From assembly GCF_014522265.1 (NCBI RefSeq), contig NZ_CP017024.1, forward strand, positions 3,508,001-3,572,000: a DNA stretch of 64,000 bases, in the 5' to 3' direction. The position numbers and the translations under genes are program-made. Under the pieces are notes generated by a model. It did not search any database, was not told where the DNA came from, and saw nothing but the letters and a program-made list of their open reading frames with translations. Below, piece after piece: positions 46,161 to 55,486 of this stretch (its first letter is position 1; each line of letters begins with the position of its first letter). The stretch comes from Pseudomonas oryzihabitans (lineage in GTDB: Bacteria; Pseudomonadota; Gammaproteobacteria; Pseudomonadales; Pseudomonadaceae).

Positions 46161-46174
46161 TGACCATATGGTCA
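46161..46174. promoter_or_regulatory. Operator-like palindrome between the MaoC gene and fadD
   Basis: TGACCATATGGTCA is a perfect 14-base palindrome in the 259-base divergent gap. It is of the size bound by TetR-type fatty-acid regulators. It does not match the PsrA motif I remember (GAAAC-N4-GTTTC). Confidence 0.55.
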
Positions 46175-46301
46175 TTAGGTGACGTTAAGGGCGGATATTG
46201 ATGCTGTTGCGGGCTAGGCAAAGCTGCTAGGCTCGCAGGGCCGGTTCAGCGCTGATCACGGCACGCCAACGAACAATAACCATAGAGCGGGAGCGGGCTG
46301 C

Positions 46302-47981
46302 ATGATGCCGAATTTCTGGAGTGACAAATATCCCGAGGGCATCCAGACAGACATAGACCTGGACCGTTATCGCAATGTCCTGGCGGTATTTCGCGAGGCC
46401 TGCCAGACCTACGCCGAGCGCCCGGCGTTCAGCAATCTGGGACGGACGCTGAGCTACCGCGAACTCTATGAATTGTCCGGCCAGTTCGCCGCCTATCTGC
46501 AAAAGCACACCGACCTGCAACCCGGCGATCGCATCGCCGTGCAGATGCCCAACGTGCTGCAGTACCCGGTGGTGGTCTTTGGCGCCATGCGCGCCGGCCT
46601 GGTGGTGGTCAACACCAACCCCCTCTATACCGCCCGCGAGATGCAGCACCAGTTCAAGGATTCCGGCGCCCGGGCGCTGGTCTGCCTGGCCAACATGGCG
46701 CACCTGGCCGAACAGGTGCTGCCGCAGACCGATATCCGCCACGTCATCATCACCGAGGTTGGTGACCTGCTGCCGACCTTCAAGCGCCTGCTGGTTAACG
46801 CCGTGGTCCGCCATGTCAAGAAGATGGTGCCGGCCTATCGCATTCCCCATTCCATCCGCTTCGTCGATGCCATGACCAAGGGCGAGCACGTCGATTTCGT
46901 CGACGCCGACCCGGCGGCGGAGGACGTCGCCGTGCTGCAGTACACCGGCGGCACCACCGGCATCGCCAAGGGCGCCATGCTGACCCACCGCAATCTGGTG
47001 GCCAACATGCTGCAGTGCCAGGTGCTGATGACCAAGTACCTGGGCGGCGGTGCCCAGGTCATGATCGCGCCGCTGCCGCTCTACCACATCTATGCCTTCA
47101 CCATTCACTGCATGGCCATGCTGATCCAGGGGAACCACAACGTCCTGATCACCAATCCGCGCGACCTGCCGGCGCTGGTCAAGGAACTCAGGCAGTGGCG
47201 CTTCAACGGCTTCGTCGGTCTCAACACCCTGTTCGCCGCCCTGTGCAACAGCGAGGATTTCCGCCAGCTGGATTTCTCCCAGCTCAAGGTGACCTTTTCC
47301 GGTGGCATGGCGCTGCAGCAATCCGTGGCCCTGCGCTGGGAAGAGGTCACCGGCTGCGGCATCTGCGAAGGCTACGGCATGACCGAGACCAGTCCGGTGG
47401 TGAGCTTCAATCCGCTGGAGCGTCGCCGGCTGGGCACCATCGGCATGCCGGTGCCGGGCACCGACTGCAAGGTGGTGGATGCCGATGGCGTGGCCCAGGG
47501 CTTCGACACCCCCGGCGAGTTGTGCGTCAAGGGCCCCCAGGTTATGAAGGGCTACTGGCTGAGACCCGAGGCCACTGCCGAGGTGCTGGATGCCGAGGGC
47601 TGGCTGCGTACCGGCGACATCGCCGTGATCGAGCCGGATGGTTACCTGCGCATTGTCGACCGCAAGAAGGACATGATTCTGGTGTCCGGCTTCAACGTCT
47701 ATCCCAACGAGCTGGAAGAGGTGCTCTCCCAGCTGCCCGGGGTGATGCAGTGCGCGGCCATCGGCATTCCCGACGAGGTGGCGGGGGAGAAGATCAAGGT
47801 GTTCGTGGTGCCCAAGCCCGGTGCGTCCCTGACCACCGAGCAGGTGCTCAAGCACATGCACGACAACGTCACCGGCTACAAGCGACCCAAGCTGGTGGAA
47901 TTCCGCGACAGCCTGCCGACCACCAACGTCGGCAAGATCCTGCGTCGCGAACTGCGTGACGCCGAACTCAAGAAGGCGTAA
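46302..47981 (+). CDS. fadD: Long-chain fatty-acid-CoA ligase FadD
   Basis: 559 residues, ANL superfamily: P-loop-like YTGGTTGIAKGA, GYGMTETSP, TGDIAVIEPDGYLRIVDRKKDMI and the C-terminal lysine in TNVGKILRRELR. The N-terminus (MMPNFWSDKYPEGI) matches Pseudomonas FadD1. It activates exogenous long-chain fatty acids at the inner membrane. Pseudomonas usually carries fadD1 and fadD2 adjacent; here no second copy follows. Confidence 0.96.
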   Translation: MMPNFWSDKYPEGIQTDIDLDRYRNVLAVFREACQTYAERPAFSNLGRTLSYRELYELSGQFAAYLQKHTDLQPGDRIAVQMPNVLQYPVVVFGAMRAGLVVVNTNPLYTAREMQHQFKDSGARALVCLANMAHLAEQVLPQTDIRHVIITEVGDLLPTFKRLLVNAVVRHVKKMVPAYRIPHSIRFVDAMTKGEHVDFVDADPAAEDVAVLQYTGGTTGIAKGAMLTHRNLVANMLQCQVLMTKYLGGGAQVMIAPLPLYHIYAFTIHCMAMLIQGNHNVLITNPRDLPALVKELRQWRFNGFVGLNTLFAALCNSEDFRQLDFSQLKVTFSGGMALQQSVALRWEEVTGCGICEGYGMTETSPVVSFNPLERRRLGTIGMPVPGTDCKVVDADGVAQGFDTPGELCVKGPQVMKGYWLRPEATAEVLDAEGWLRTGDIAVIEPDGYLRIVDRKKDMILVSGFNVYPNELEEVLSQLPGVMQCAAIGIPDEVAGEKIKVFVVPKPGASLTTEQVLKHMHDNVTGYKRPKLVEFRDSLPTTNVGKILRRELRDAELKKA

Positions 47982-48005
47982 CAGGACGCCACTACGTCCC
48001 CTGCG

Positions 48006-48032
48006 CCGCTACCTCTCGTCGACTGGTAGCGG
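48006..48032 (+). terminator. Hairpin downstream of fadD
   Basis: CCGCTACC pairs with GGTAGCGG around an 11-base loop, 24 bases after the fadD stop. There is no T run, so termination strength is uncertain. Confidence 0.5.
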
Positions 48033-48133
48033 TGCTGCTGGTTTCCAAGCATGGTTTTCGCAAGAGGTTCGGGTATAAACCGCAGGCGGCATTTTGCCGT
48101 CATCTCTCCGACCTCTTTCCTTGAGGACACACC

Positions 48134-48913
48134 ATGCGAATTAGCGTACGCCAGGCCTTGCTGGGCCTCTTCCTGCTGGGCTCCAGCGTGCTCGGTCAGG
48201 TCCAGGCCGGTGAACCCATCCGCGTCCTGTTCGTGGGCAACAGCTACACCTTCGTCAACGATCTGCCGGCAATGGTCCGTCAAATGTCCGTCGAGGCCGG
48301 TCAGTCGCGTCCGCTGGACGTCAAGCATGTGACCTTCAGCGGCGCCAGCCTCGAGGAACACTGGAAGCGCCACGACGTGCAGGACGAGCTGGCCAAGGCC
48401 AACTACGACTACGTGGTGATCCAGGATCACAGCATGATGCCGGTGAAGAATCCGGACCTCACCCGTCAGTACGTACGCCTGATCGCCGATCTGGCGCGCA
48501 AGGACGGCGCCCAGCCGATCCTGTACCTGACCTGGGCCCGGCAGAACAACCCGACCATGCAGGCGCAGCTGGACAGCGTCTATACCCCCCTGGCCAAGGA
48601 GACCGGCGCGCTGCTGGCCCCGGTGGGCCAGGCCTGGCAGAAGGCCCTGGGCGATCAGCCGCAGCCGGGGCTGTTCCTGCCTGACGGCAGCCATCCGTCC
48701 TTTACCGGCACCTACCTGACCGCCTCGGTCTTCTATGCGCTGATCTACGGCACCCGTCCGCCGCTGCCGGCCGCCGGCGAAAAGATCAAGTTCGATCACG
48801 CCGATCCCGCCGATCTGCAACAGGACGCCTGGAAGGCCCTGCAGTCCCTGGACATGGCCCTGCGCACGCCGCCGGCCAAGCTGAACGTGGCCAGCGTCCA
48901 GGCCAAGCGCTAA
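48134..48913 (+). CDS. Secreted SGNH-hydrolase-like protein
   Basis: 259 residues with a signal peptide (MRISVRQALLGLFLLGSSVLGQVQA). The first block VLFVGNSYTFVNDLP carries Gly-Asn-Ser in the position of the SGNH nucleophile block. The C-terminal LPDGSHPSFTGTYLTA supplies the Asp-x2-His pair of the SGNH/GDSL fold. It is probably a periplasmic esterase or acetylhydrolase. The substrate is unknown. GAGGACACACC precedes the ATG. Confidence 0.8.
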   Translation: MRISVRQALLGLFLLGSSVLGQVQAGEPIRVLFVGNSYTFVNDLPAMVRQMSVEAGQSRPLDVKHVTFSGASLEEHWKRHDVQDELAKANYDYVVIQDHSMMPVKNPDLTRQYVRLIADLARKDGAQPILYLTWARQNNPTMQAQLDSVYTPLAKETGALLAPVGQAWQKALGDQPQPGLFLPDGSHPSFTGTYLTASVFYALIYGTRPPLPAAGEKIKFDHADPADLQQDAWKALQSLDMALRTPPAKLNVASVQAKR

Positions 48914-48922
48914 TGCGCTACC

Positions 48923-48953
48923 GCCCCTGCGCGACCAGGCGTCGCGCAGGGGC
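48923..48953 (+). terminator. Strong hairpin after the SGNH-like gene
   Basis: A 13-bp perfect GC-rich stem (GCCCCTGCGCGAC with its complement) around CAGGC, ten bases after the stop. No T run follows. Confidence 0.6.
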
Positions 48954-49056
48954 CGGCAACCCGGCGGTTTTCCACCCGCCGTTCTTGTAAAGCCCCGCCG
49001 CACCCCCCAACTCTTTTACACTTACCGGTCCAAGCGACCGCCGTCGAAAGAGTTTC

Positions 49057-52000
49057 ATGACCGATACCCCCTCCGTTGCCCGTCTCGCCGCCAACCTGGA
49101 TCAGGCCTTCAACGCCGATCGCCATCGCCTGCGGCGCCAGCTCCAGGCCCTGCAGAAACAACCCGATCCGGCCCGCGAAGCCCAGTGGCTTGAGCGTTTC
49201 CAGGCGTCCTGTGCCAAGGTCGAGGCGCGGCGTGCCAGCGTGCCGCGCATCCGCTACGACGACGCCCTGCCGATCGCCGCCAAGCGCGAGGAGATCAAGC
49301 GCGCCATCGCCGCCCATCAGGTGGTGGTGATCGCCGGCGAGACCGGTTCGGGCAAGACCACCCAGCTGCCCAAGATCTGTCTGGAACTGGGCAGGGGTGT
49401 GCAGGGACTGATCGGCCACACTCAGCCGCGCCGGCTGGCGGCGCGCAGTGTGGGCGCCCGGGTGGCGGAGGAACTGGGTTCGCCGCTGGGCGAACTGGTC
49501 GGCTATCAGGTGCGGTTCGAGGATCAGAGCACCGATGCCACCCTGATCAAGCTGATGACCGATGGCATCCTACTGGCCGAAACCCAGCACGACCGCTTTC
49601 TCGAGCGCTACGACACGATCATCGTCGACGAGGCCCACGAGCGCAGTCTCAACATCGACTTCCTGCTGGGCTTTCTCAAGACCCTGCTGCCGCGTCGTCC
49701 CGATCTCAAGCTGATCATCACCTCGGCCACCATCGATCTGGAGCGCTTCTCCAGGCACTTCGACGGCGCACCCATCGTCGAGGTGTCCGGGCGGACCTAT
49801 CCCGTGGAGACCTGGTACCGCCCGCTCAGCGCCGAGGTGGATGAAGACGGCGAACGGCTGGTGGACGATCTCTCGGTGGACCAGGGCATCCTCCAGGCGC
49901 TGGACGAGATCGAGGCCCACGAGCGCAGCGTCGGTCAGCGCCCGGGCGATGTGCTGGTGTTTCTCCCCGGCGAGCGCGAGATCCGCGACTGCGCCGAGGT
50001 CCTGCGCAAGGCCCAGCTGAAATTCACCGAGGTGCTGCCGCTCTATGCGCGACTGACGCCGGCCGAGCAGCAGAAGATCTTCCAGCCGCGTCCCGGGCGC
50101 AAGATCGTGCTGGCCACCAACGTCGCCGAGACCTCGCTGACCGTGCCGGGCATCCGCTACGTGATCGACAGCGGTACCGCGCGCATCAGTCGCTACAGCT
50201 ATAGAGCCAAGGTCCAGCGACTACCCATCGAAGCCATCTCCCAGGCCAGCGCCAACCAGCGCAAGGGTCGTTGCGGCCGGGTCGAGCCAGGCATCTGCAT
50301 CCGCCTCTTCAGCGAAGAGGACTTCCTCGGTCGCCCGACCTTCACCGATCCGGAAATCCTGCGCACCAACCTGGCGGCGGTGATCCTGCAGATGCTGCAT
50401 CTGCGCCTGGGTCGCATCGAAGATTTCCCCTTCATCGAGCCGCCGGATGGCAAGGCGATCAAGGACGGCTTCACCCTGTTGCAGGAACTTTCGGCGGTCG
50501 ATGTCGAAGGCCGCCTGCTGCCCCTGGGTCGGCAACTGGCGCGCCTGCCCGTCGATCCGCGGCTGGGGCGCATGCTGCTGGAGGCGACCGAGCAGGGCAG
50601 TCTCGCCGAGGTGCTGATCGTCACCAGCGCGCTGTCCGTGCAGGACCCGCGCGAGCGCCCGGCGGACCGCCAGACCCAGGCCGATCAGGCCCACGCTCAG
50701 TGGAAGGACCCGGATTCGGATTTCGCCGCCCTGGTCAATCTCTGGCACGGTTTCGAAGAGCAGCGCCAGGCGCTGGGTTCCAACGCCCTGCGCAGCTGGT
50801 GCCGCAAGCACTTCCTCAACTACCTGCGGCTGCGCGAGTGGCGCGATGCCCATCGCCAGCTGACCCTGCTGTGCCGCGAACTGGGGCTCCAGGTGCGCAA
50901 GGCCGAAAGTCCAGCGCCAGCAGCCGCGGAGGGCACCCACAAACCCGCGCCGACCACCGACAAGCACGTCAACGCCAAGGCCCAGCAACAGGCCGAAGCC
51001 AGCGAGGCGGCGGTACGCGCCCGTGGTTACGCGGCGCTGCACAAGGCCATTCTCGCCGGTCTGCTCAGCCAGATTGGCCAGAAGAGCGAGGATGGCGACT
51101 ACCTGGGCGCGCGCCAGCGGCGCTTCTGGATCCATCCCAGCAGCGTCATCGGCCGCAAGAAACCCACCTGGATCATGGCCGCGGAGCTGGTGGAGACCAC
51201 CAAGCTGTTCGCCCGCATGGTGGCCAAGATCGAACCGGACTGGATCGAGCCGGTGGCGGGGCACCTGGTCAAGAAGACCCACCTCGAACCCCACTGGGAG
51301 AAGAAGCGGGGCCAGGTGGTGGCCTATGAGCAGGTCACCCTCTATGGCCTGATCGTGGTCGGTCGTCGCCCGGTGCACTTCGGCCCCGTAGATCCGCCCG
51401 CTGCCCGCGAGTTGTTCATCCGCGAGGGCCTGGTGCGCGGCGAGATCAACAGTCGCGCCAAGTGCCTGGCCGCCAACCGGGCGCTGCTGGAGCGGCTGGA
51501 CGAACTGGAAGCCAAGGCCCGCCGCCGCGACATCCTCGCCGACGAGGAAACCCTGTTCGACTACTATGCCGCGCGGCTGCCGGCGGACGTCTACCAGACT
51601 GCCACCTTCGACAGCTGGTATCGCCGCGAAAGCGCCAAGCAGCCCGATCTGCTGATCATGCGCGAGGAAGACGTCCTTGCCCGCGAAGCCAGCGAGGTCA
51701 CCGCCGCCCAGTATCCGGACACCCTGCGCCTGGGCGAGTTGACCCTGCCGCTGTCCTACGAATTCGACCCGACCCATCCGCGTGACGGCGTCACTCTGCG
51801 GGTGCCGGCGCCACTGTTGCCACAGCTGCCGCCCCAGCGCCTCGACTGGCTGGTGCCAGGGTTGCTCTATGACCGCTGCGTGGCCCTGGTGCGCAACCTG
51901 CCCAAGGCCCTGCGCAAGAACTTCGTCCCGGTACCGGATTTCGTTCGCGCGGCGCTGGACAAGATCCCCTTCGGCGAGGGCTCGCTGCACGAGGCGCTGG

Positions 52001-53082
52001 GACGCGAATTGCAGCGCATGACCGGTGCCCGCATCCCCGACGACGCCTGGCCGGAGGCCGAAGCCGGCCTGGATCCGCACCTGCGCATGAATCTCGAGGT
52101 GGTCGATGCCCAGGGCAAGCCGCTGGGCGAGGGCCGCGACCTGGCCGAGGTGACGGCGCGCTTCGCTCAGGAAAGCCAGGCGGCCCTGGCGCTGCCGACG
52201 CAGAAGCGCCAGGAGCAGCGCCCGGTGGAGGCCAAGGCCTTCGCCGAGGTGGCGGCCAAGACCCAGCAGCAGGTGGCCGGCCTTTCCATGACGGTCTATC
52301 CGGCGCTGGTGGACGAGCAGGGCACGGTGCGCGAAGGCCGCTTCGCCACCCAGGCCGAAGCCCGCTACCAGCACCGCCGCGCCCTGCAGCGACTGCTGCT
52401 GCAGCAACTGGCGGAACAGGCCAAGTTCCTGCGCGGCAAGTTGCCCGGGCTCACCGAGCTGGGCCTGCTGCACCGCGAACTGGGCCGGCCGGAGGCCCTG
52501 GTGGAAGACATCCTGCTGGCCAGCCTGGACGCCACCATCCTCGCCGACGACGCCGAGCTGCCCCGCGATGGCGCCGGCCTGGCCTCGCTGGCCGAACGGC
52601 GCAAGGCGGGCTGGACCGAGCAGGCCGAACGCATCGCGCGCCTGACCCTGGAGATCCTCAAGCTCTGGCATGGCCTGCAGAAGAAATTCAAGGGTCGCAT
52701 CGACCTGGCCCAGGCGGTGGCCCTCAACGACATCAAGGCGCAGCTGGGTAGCCTGGTCTATCCCGGGTTCGTCCGCGATACGCCGCTGGAATGGCTCAAG
52801 GAGTATCCACGCTACCTGAAGGCCATCGAGCAGCGCTTCGACAAGCTCGGCGGCCAGGTGCAGCGCGATCGCGTCTGGAGCGGCGAGCTGGCCGGACTCT
52901 GGGAGCAGTATCGCGCCCGCGCCGCCAAGCATGGTCAGGAGGGCAAGCGCGACGCCAACCTAGAGCTCTATCGCTGGATGCTGGAAGAGTATCGGGTGTC
53001 GCTCTGGGCCCAGCAGCTGGGCACGCGGATGCCGGTGTCGGACAAGCGGCTGAACAAGCAGTGGAGCCAGGTGGAGGCCTAG
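49057..53082 (+). CDS. hrpA: DEAH-box RNA helicase HrpA
   Basis: 1341 residues. Motif I GETGSGKT is at 94-101, DEAH at 191-194 (VDEAHERSLN), SAT in TSATID, and the C-terminal RecA motifs TNVAETSLTVPG and QRKGRCGRVEPG. HA2 and OB-fold regions follow, then a long HrpA-specific C-terminal part (DUF3418, about 750-1320). In E. coli HrpA acts on fimbrial mRNA and rescues stalled ribosomes. It is a single gene with a short leader. Lys/Ala/Gln-rich residues about 625-655 form a probable disordered linker. Confidence 0.97.
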   Translation: MTDTPSVARLAANLDQAFNADRHRLRRQLQALQKQPDPAREAQWLERFQASCAKVEARRASVPRIRYDDALPIAAKREEIKRAIAAHQVVVIAGETGSGKTTQLPKICLELGRGVQGLIGHTQPRRLAARSVGARVAEELGSPLGELVGYQVRFEDQSTDATLIKLMTDGILLAETQHDRFLERYDTIIVDEAHERSLNIDFLLGFLKTLLPRRPDLKLIITSATIDLERFSRHFDGAPIVEVSGRTYPVETWYRPLSAEVDEDGERLVDDLSVDQGILQALDEIEAHERSVGQRPGDVLVFLPGEREIRDCAEVLRKAQLKFTEVLPLYARLTPAEQQKIFQPRPGRKIVLATNVAETSLTVPGIRYVIDSGTARISRYSYRAKVQRLPIEAISQASANQRKGRCGRVEPGICIRLFSEEDFLGRPTFTDPEILRTNLAAVILQMLHLRLGRIEDFPFIEPPDGKAIKDGFTLLQELSAVDVEGRLLPLGRQLARLPVDPRLGRMLLEATEQGSLAEVLIVTSALSVQDPRERPADRQTQADQAHAQWKDPDSDFAALVNLWHGFEEQRQALGSNALRSWCRKHFLNYLRLREWRDAHRQLTLLCRELGLQVRKAESPAPAAAEGTHKPAPTTDKHVNAKAQQQAEASEAAVRARGYAALHKAILAGLLSQIGQKSEDGDYLGARQRRFWIHPSSVIGRKKPTWIMAAELVETTKLFARMVAKIEPDWIEPVAGHLVKKTHLEPHWEKKRGQVVAYEQVTLYGLIVVGRRPVHFGPVDPPAARELFIREGLVRGEINSRAKCLAANRALLERLDELEAKARRRDILADEETLFDYYAARLPADVYQTATFDSWYRRESAKQPDLLIMREEDVLAREASEVTAAQYPDTLRLGELTLPLSYEFDPTHPRDGVTLRVPAPLLPQLPPQRLDWLVPGLLYDRCVALVRNLPKALRKNFVPVPDFVRAALDKIPFGEGSLHEALGRELQRMTGARIPDDAWPEAEAGLDPHLRMNLEVVDAQGKPLGEGRDLAEVTARFAQESQAALALPTQKRQEQRPVEAKAFAEVAAKTQQQVAGLSMTVYPALVDEQGTVREGRFATQAEARYQHRRALQRLLLQQLAEQAKFLRGKLPGLTELGLLHRELGRPEALVEDILLASLDATILADDAELPRDGAGLASLAERRKAGWTEQAERIARLTLEILKLWHGLQKKFKGRIDLAQAVALNDIKAQLGSLVYPGFVRDTPLEWLKEYPRYLKAIEQRFDKLGGQVQRDRVWSGELAGLWEQYRARAAKHGQEGKRDANLELYRWMLEEYRVSLWAQQLGTRMPVSDKRLNKQWSQVEA

Positions 53083-53317
53083 CGGTCCTCCATCGGCGGC
53101 GCCGCTCGGAAGATGTTCGAGCGATCATCCGTAGATCTCTGAGCCGCGCTGTCTGGGCGGCAACCTGGTGGTACGGCTGGCCGCGTGGCGGAGCGTCTCC
53201 CGGCATGGGTTGGCGCCCGCCGCCCGTCTTTCGCTCACTGTCCGGACGACTACTAGATGCTCTGGACGGACAGCCACCCAGCCACTGGCCCGCGATGTAT
53301 GAACGTCTGGTGCGGGC

Positions 53318-54151
53318 CTAGCGTGGCAGCACCTGGCGCAGCGAGCCGCCCACATCCGGCAGGTCCATCTCGATACGCCGCCACCAGGCTTCCGCGAAGC
53401 TGTAGAAGGCAAAGGCAATCAGGCCCAGGCCTACCACCGACAGCACCAGTCCGCCGAAGGGCAGATTCTGCAGGCCGTTCAGGGCGTCCTTCATGCCCGG
53501 CGGATGCAGCGCCTGGTAGCGCGAACCGCTGACCACCAGCAGGACGGCGATCTCGACGAAAGCCACGCCCCGAGCGATCAGGCCGAAGCGACCGATGGGC
53601 CGAATCATGCGCAGCTGTTCGGGACTGGCTTCGAGATAACGCTCGAAGCTGGCCTTCCAGCCCTTCACGAAATGGGCGAGGCCCACCCCCAGGGGGATCA
53701 GTGCGGCGACGTAGACCAGCAGATTGGAATAGCGCCAGCCGAGGATCATCTGCAGCAGGTCGTTGGTTTCCCCACCCGAACCACCGCTCTGGCGCAGACC
53801 GCTGATCAGCAGGCCCAGGGCGAAGAAGGCCAGTGCGCCATAGGTGATGCCGCCCACCAGCAGGCCGGCGCGGATCACCAGGCCCTTGGGCTTGCTGCCA
53901 TGGTCATCGACATCGCGGATGGCCTGGAGAATACGCCAGGCCGCGAAGGCGATCAGACCGACCACCACCAGGCCGACCAGAAAGTGCCCGAAGGGCTGGG
54001 CGAGCAGGGCTTCCAGGCTGTCGTGGCTGTCCGCCGGCTTGCCGGAGCCGCGTGCGGCGAGCAGCGCCAGGACGCCGATGATGAGATAGACGAGGCCACG
54101 AGCGGCGTAGCCGCCGCGAGCCAGCAAGGTAAGTCCGGTACGAGTGTGCAT
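53318..54151 (-). CDS. DUF1206 membrane protein
   Basis: 277 residues with six hydrophobic segments in three pairs, each starting with a Gly/Arg-rich pattern (LARGGYAARGLVYLIIGVLAL; PKGLVIRAGLLVGGITYGALAFFAL; IGRFGLIARGVAFVEIAVLLVV), which is the DUF1206 triple repeat. It lies in the inner membrane. Its function is unknown. The gap 53083-53317 behind it shows nothing recognisable. Confidence 0.88.
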   Translation of the reverse strand: MHTRTGLTLLARGGYAARGLVYLIIGVLALLAARGSGKPADSHDSLEALLAQPFGHFLVGLVVVGLIAFAAWRILQAIRDVDDHGSKPKGLVIRAGLLVGGITYGALAFFALGLLISGLRQSGGSGGETNDLLQMILGWRYSNLLVYVAALIPLGVGLAHFVKGWKASFERYLEASPEQLRMIRPIGRFGLIARGVAFVEIAVLLVVSGSRYQALHPPGMKDALNGLQNLPFGGLVLSVVGLGLIAFAFYSFAEAWWRRIEMDLPDVGGSLRQVLPR

Positions 54152-54292
54152 CTGTTATGCCCTGTTACATTCTGCCTTGTACTGACCGGTGGCCCGCGTG
54201 CGGGTTCTAATGGCCGGACGGACGTTCTCCGGGGACTGGCAGCGAGCGGGTTTTGGCCTTAGGCTCGCACCCTTTGCTCCGGCGACCGGTTC

Positions 54293-54766
54293 ATGGACAA
54301 AGCGCGACTGCTTCCCCTCATTCTTCAGGCCCTGGAAGCCGACCGCGAGGTCATCAGCCAGCAACTGGCGGCCAGTCACGAGGCGGCCACCCACAGCGAA
54401 AGCAAGGCTGAGAACAAGTACGACACCCGCGGTCTGGAAGCGGCCTATCTGGCGGATGGCCAACGCCGTCGCCTGCACGAGATCGAGCTGGCCCTGGCGG
54501 CCTACCGGGCGCTGACACCCGTGGCCATGAACGACGGCATTCGCGTCGGTGCCCTGGTCGAGTTGACCACCGCGACGGCCAGCCGCTGGATGTTCCTCGG
54601 CCCGGATGCAGCGGGACTCAAGGTCAGGCTGGATGGCCACGATGTCCTGGTGATCTCGCCCCACGCACCCTTGGGTCAGGCATTGCTGGGGCGGGAGGAG
54701 GGCGATGAGGTGGCGGTGACGGTGGAAGGCAAGGTGCACCGGCAGGAGATCCTGGCGGTGTATTAA
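54293..54766 (+). CDS. GreA/GreB-family transcript-cleavage-like factor
   Basis: 157 residues. An N-terminal coiled coil (about 1-75) has a tip region SESKAENKYDTRGLEAAYLADGQ that keeps acidic residues near the GreA/B catalytic tip. An FKBP-like C-terminal domain follows (VGALVELTTATASRWMFLGPDAAGLKV to ISPHAPLGQALLGREEGDEVAV). It is shorter and more divergent than GreA or GreB; many pseudomonads carry such a third member. It probably binds the RNA polymerase secondary channel. Whether it cleaves transcripts cannot be judged. Confidence 0.85.
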   Translation: MDKARLLPLILQALEADREVISQQLAASHEAATHSESKAENKYDTRGLEAAYLADGQRRRLHEIELALAAYRALTPVAMNDGIRVGALVELTTATASRWMFLGPDAAGLKVRLDGHDVLVISPHAPLGQALLGREEGDEVAVTVEGKVHRQEILAVY

Positions 54767-54885
54767 CGTAGGACAGAGGTAACGTCCTGTCTCCATCGTG
54801 GCCTTGGCCCGCGCCTGTGGACTGGGCAATGGCGGCGGATCGCGAGCGTGCCGGTGCCGATGGAGATGAATGCCCGCCCGGATAG

Positions 54886-54923
54886 CTCCCTCTCCCCTCG
54901 GGAGAGTGTTGGGGTGAGGGTGC
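54886..54923. repeat. Dispersed CTCTCCC/GGGGTGAGGG-type element
   Basis: CTCCCTCTCCCCTCGGGAGA followed by GTGTTGGGGTGAGGGTGCC, a hairpin-forming intergenic element of a kind I recall from many proteobacterial genomes. Confidence 0.6.
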
Positions 54924-54941
54924 CTTCGCCACGAAGCCCCG

Positions 54942-54967
54942 GTGGAAAAGGCTACGCCGTTTTCCAC
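54942..54967. repeat. GTGGAAAA palindrome, second copy
   Basis: GTGGAAAA-N10-TTTTCCAC has the same arms and loop length as the copy at 25011-25036. Confidence 0.75.
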
Positions 54968-54998
54968 GCTACGATCCCATGTGGTGCCGTTGATGGTA

Positions 54999-55024
54999 AT
55001 CGCGGCCATGGGCCGCTCCTACAG
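54999..55024 (-). repeat. REP element (inverted copy)
   Basis: ATCGCGGCCATGGGCCGCTC then CTACAG, the Pseudomonas-type REP core (GTAGGAGCGGCC...GGCCGCGA) in minus orientation. Confidence 0.8.
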
Positions 55025-55087
55025 ACCTCGCTTAGGGGCGTCGACCATGTTGTGCGATTAGGGCAGTGCTCCAACCCTTCAGGTTAG

Positions 55088-55129
55088 CTGTAGGAGCGGC
55101 CGCATCGGCGGACCGCCATGGCCGCGATC
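55088..55129 (+). repeat. REP element (direct copy)
   Basis: CTGTAGGAGCGGCC, loop, then CCATGGCCGCGAT. It is the mate of the element at 54999-55024; the pair in opposite orientation is typical of a REPIN. Confidence 0.8.
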
Positions 55130-55184
55130 AAGAGACGTTGAGGTCCGCCGTGATTCCAGGATTGCCGCCAGGGCGATCCCTCTC

Positions 55185-55472
55185 TCAGGTCTCCACTCCC
55201 TCCACCGGCCGGTTGGCCCTGGGCGGTGCCGCCTCTTCCTTTTCCGACTTCGGCCGATGCTGATCCAGCCAGGCGCGGCCCTGATTCTGGGCCTCGTCGA
55301 CCTTCTTGTTCAGCTTGTCGAGGGTCCCACCGAGGGTTTCCCGCGCCTGTTCGCGAGCGGCTTCCTCCACCTTGGTGGCGAAGCTGTCCGCGGCCTTCTC
55401 GGCACTGTCGCAACCGCCGAGACCAAGTAGCAGGAGAATGCCGGCGAGTCCGAGGATGGCTCTGGTAGTCAT
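55185..55472 (-). CDS. Small lipoprotein with helical body
   Basis: 95 residues. The lipobox LGLGGC has Cys21. A charged amphipathic helix follows (KAADSFATKVEEAAREQARETLGGTLDKLNKKVDEAQNQ), then a Pro/Glu-rich tail. The start at 55472 has AAGGAG upstream. The family is not recognised. It ends near the REP repeats and follows terC closely on the same strand. Confidence 0.78.
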   Translation of the reverse strand: MTTRAILGLAGILLLLGLGGCDSAEKAADSFATKVEEAAREQARETLGGTLDKLNKKVDEAQNQGRAWLDQHRPKSEKEEAAPPRANRPVEGVET

Positions 55473-55486
55473 GGTCGTCCGCTCCT

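Larger units (their letters stand above)
54767..55184. other. Repeat-rich intergenic region
   Basis: 418 bases without a gene. It carries three kinds of dispersed repeat, listed separately: a CTCTCCC/GGGAGAG element, the GTGGAAAA palindrome and a pair of REP elements. Confidence 0.8.
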
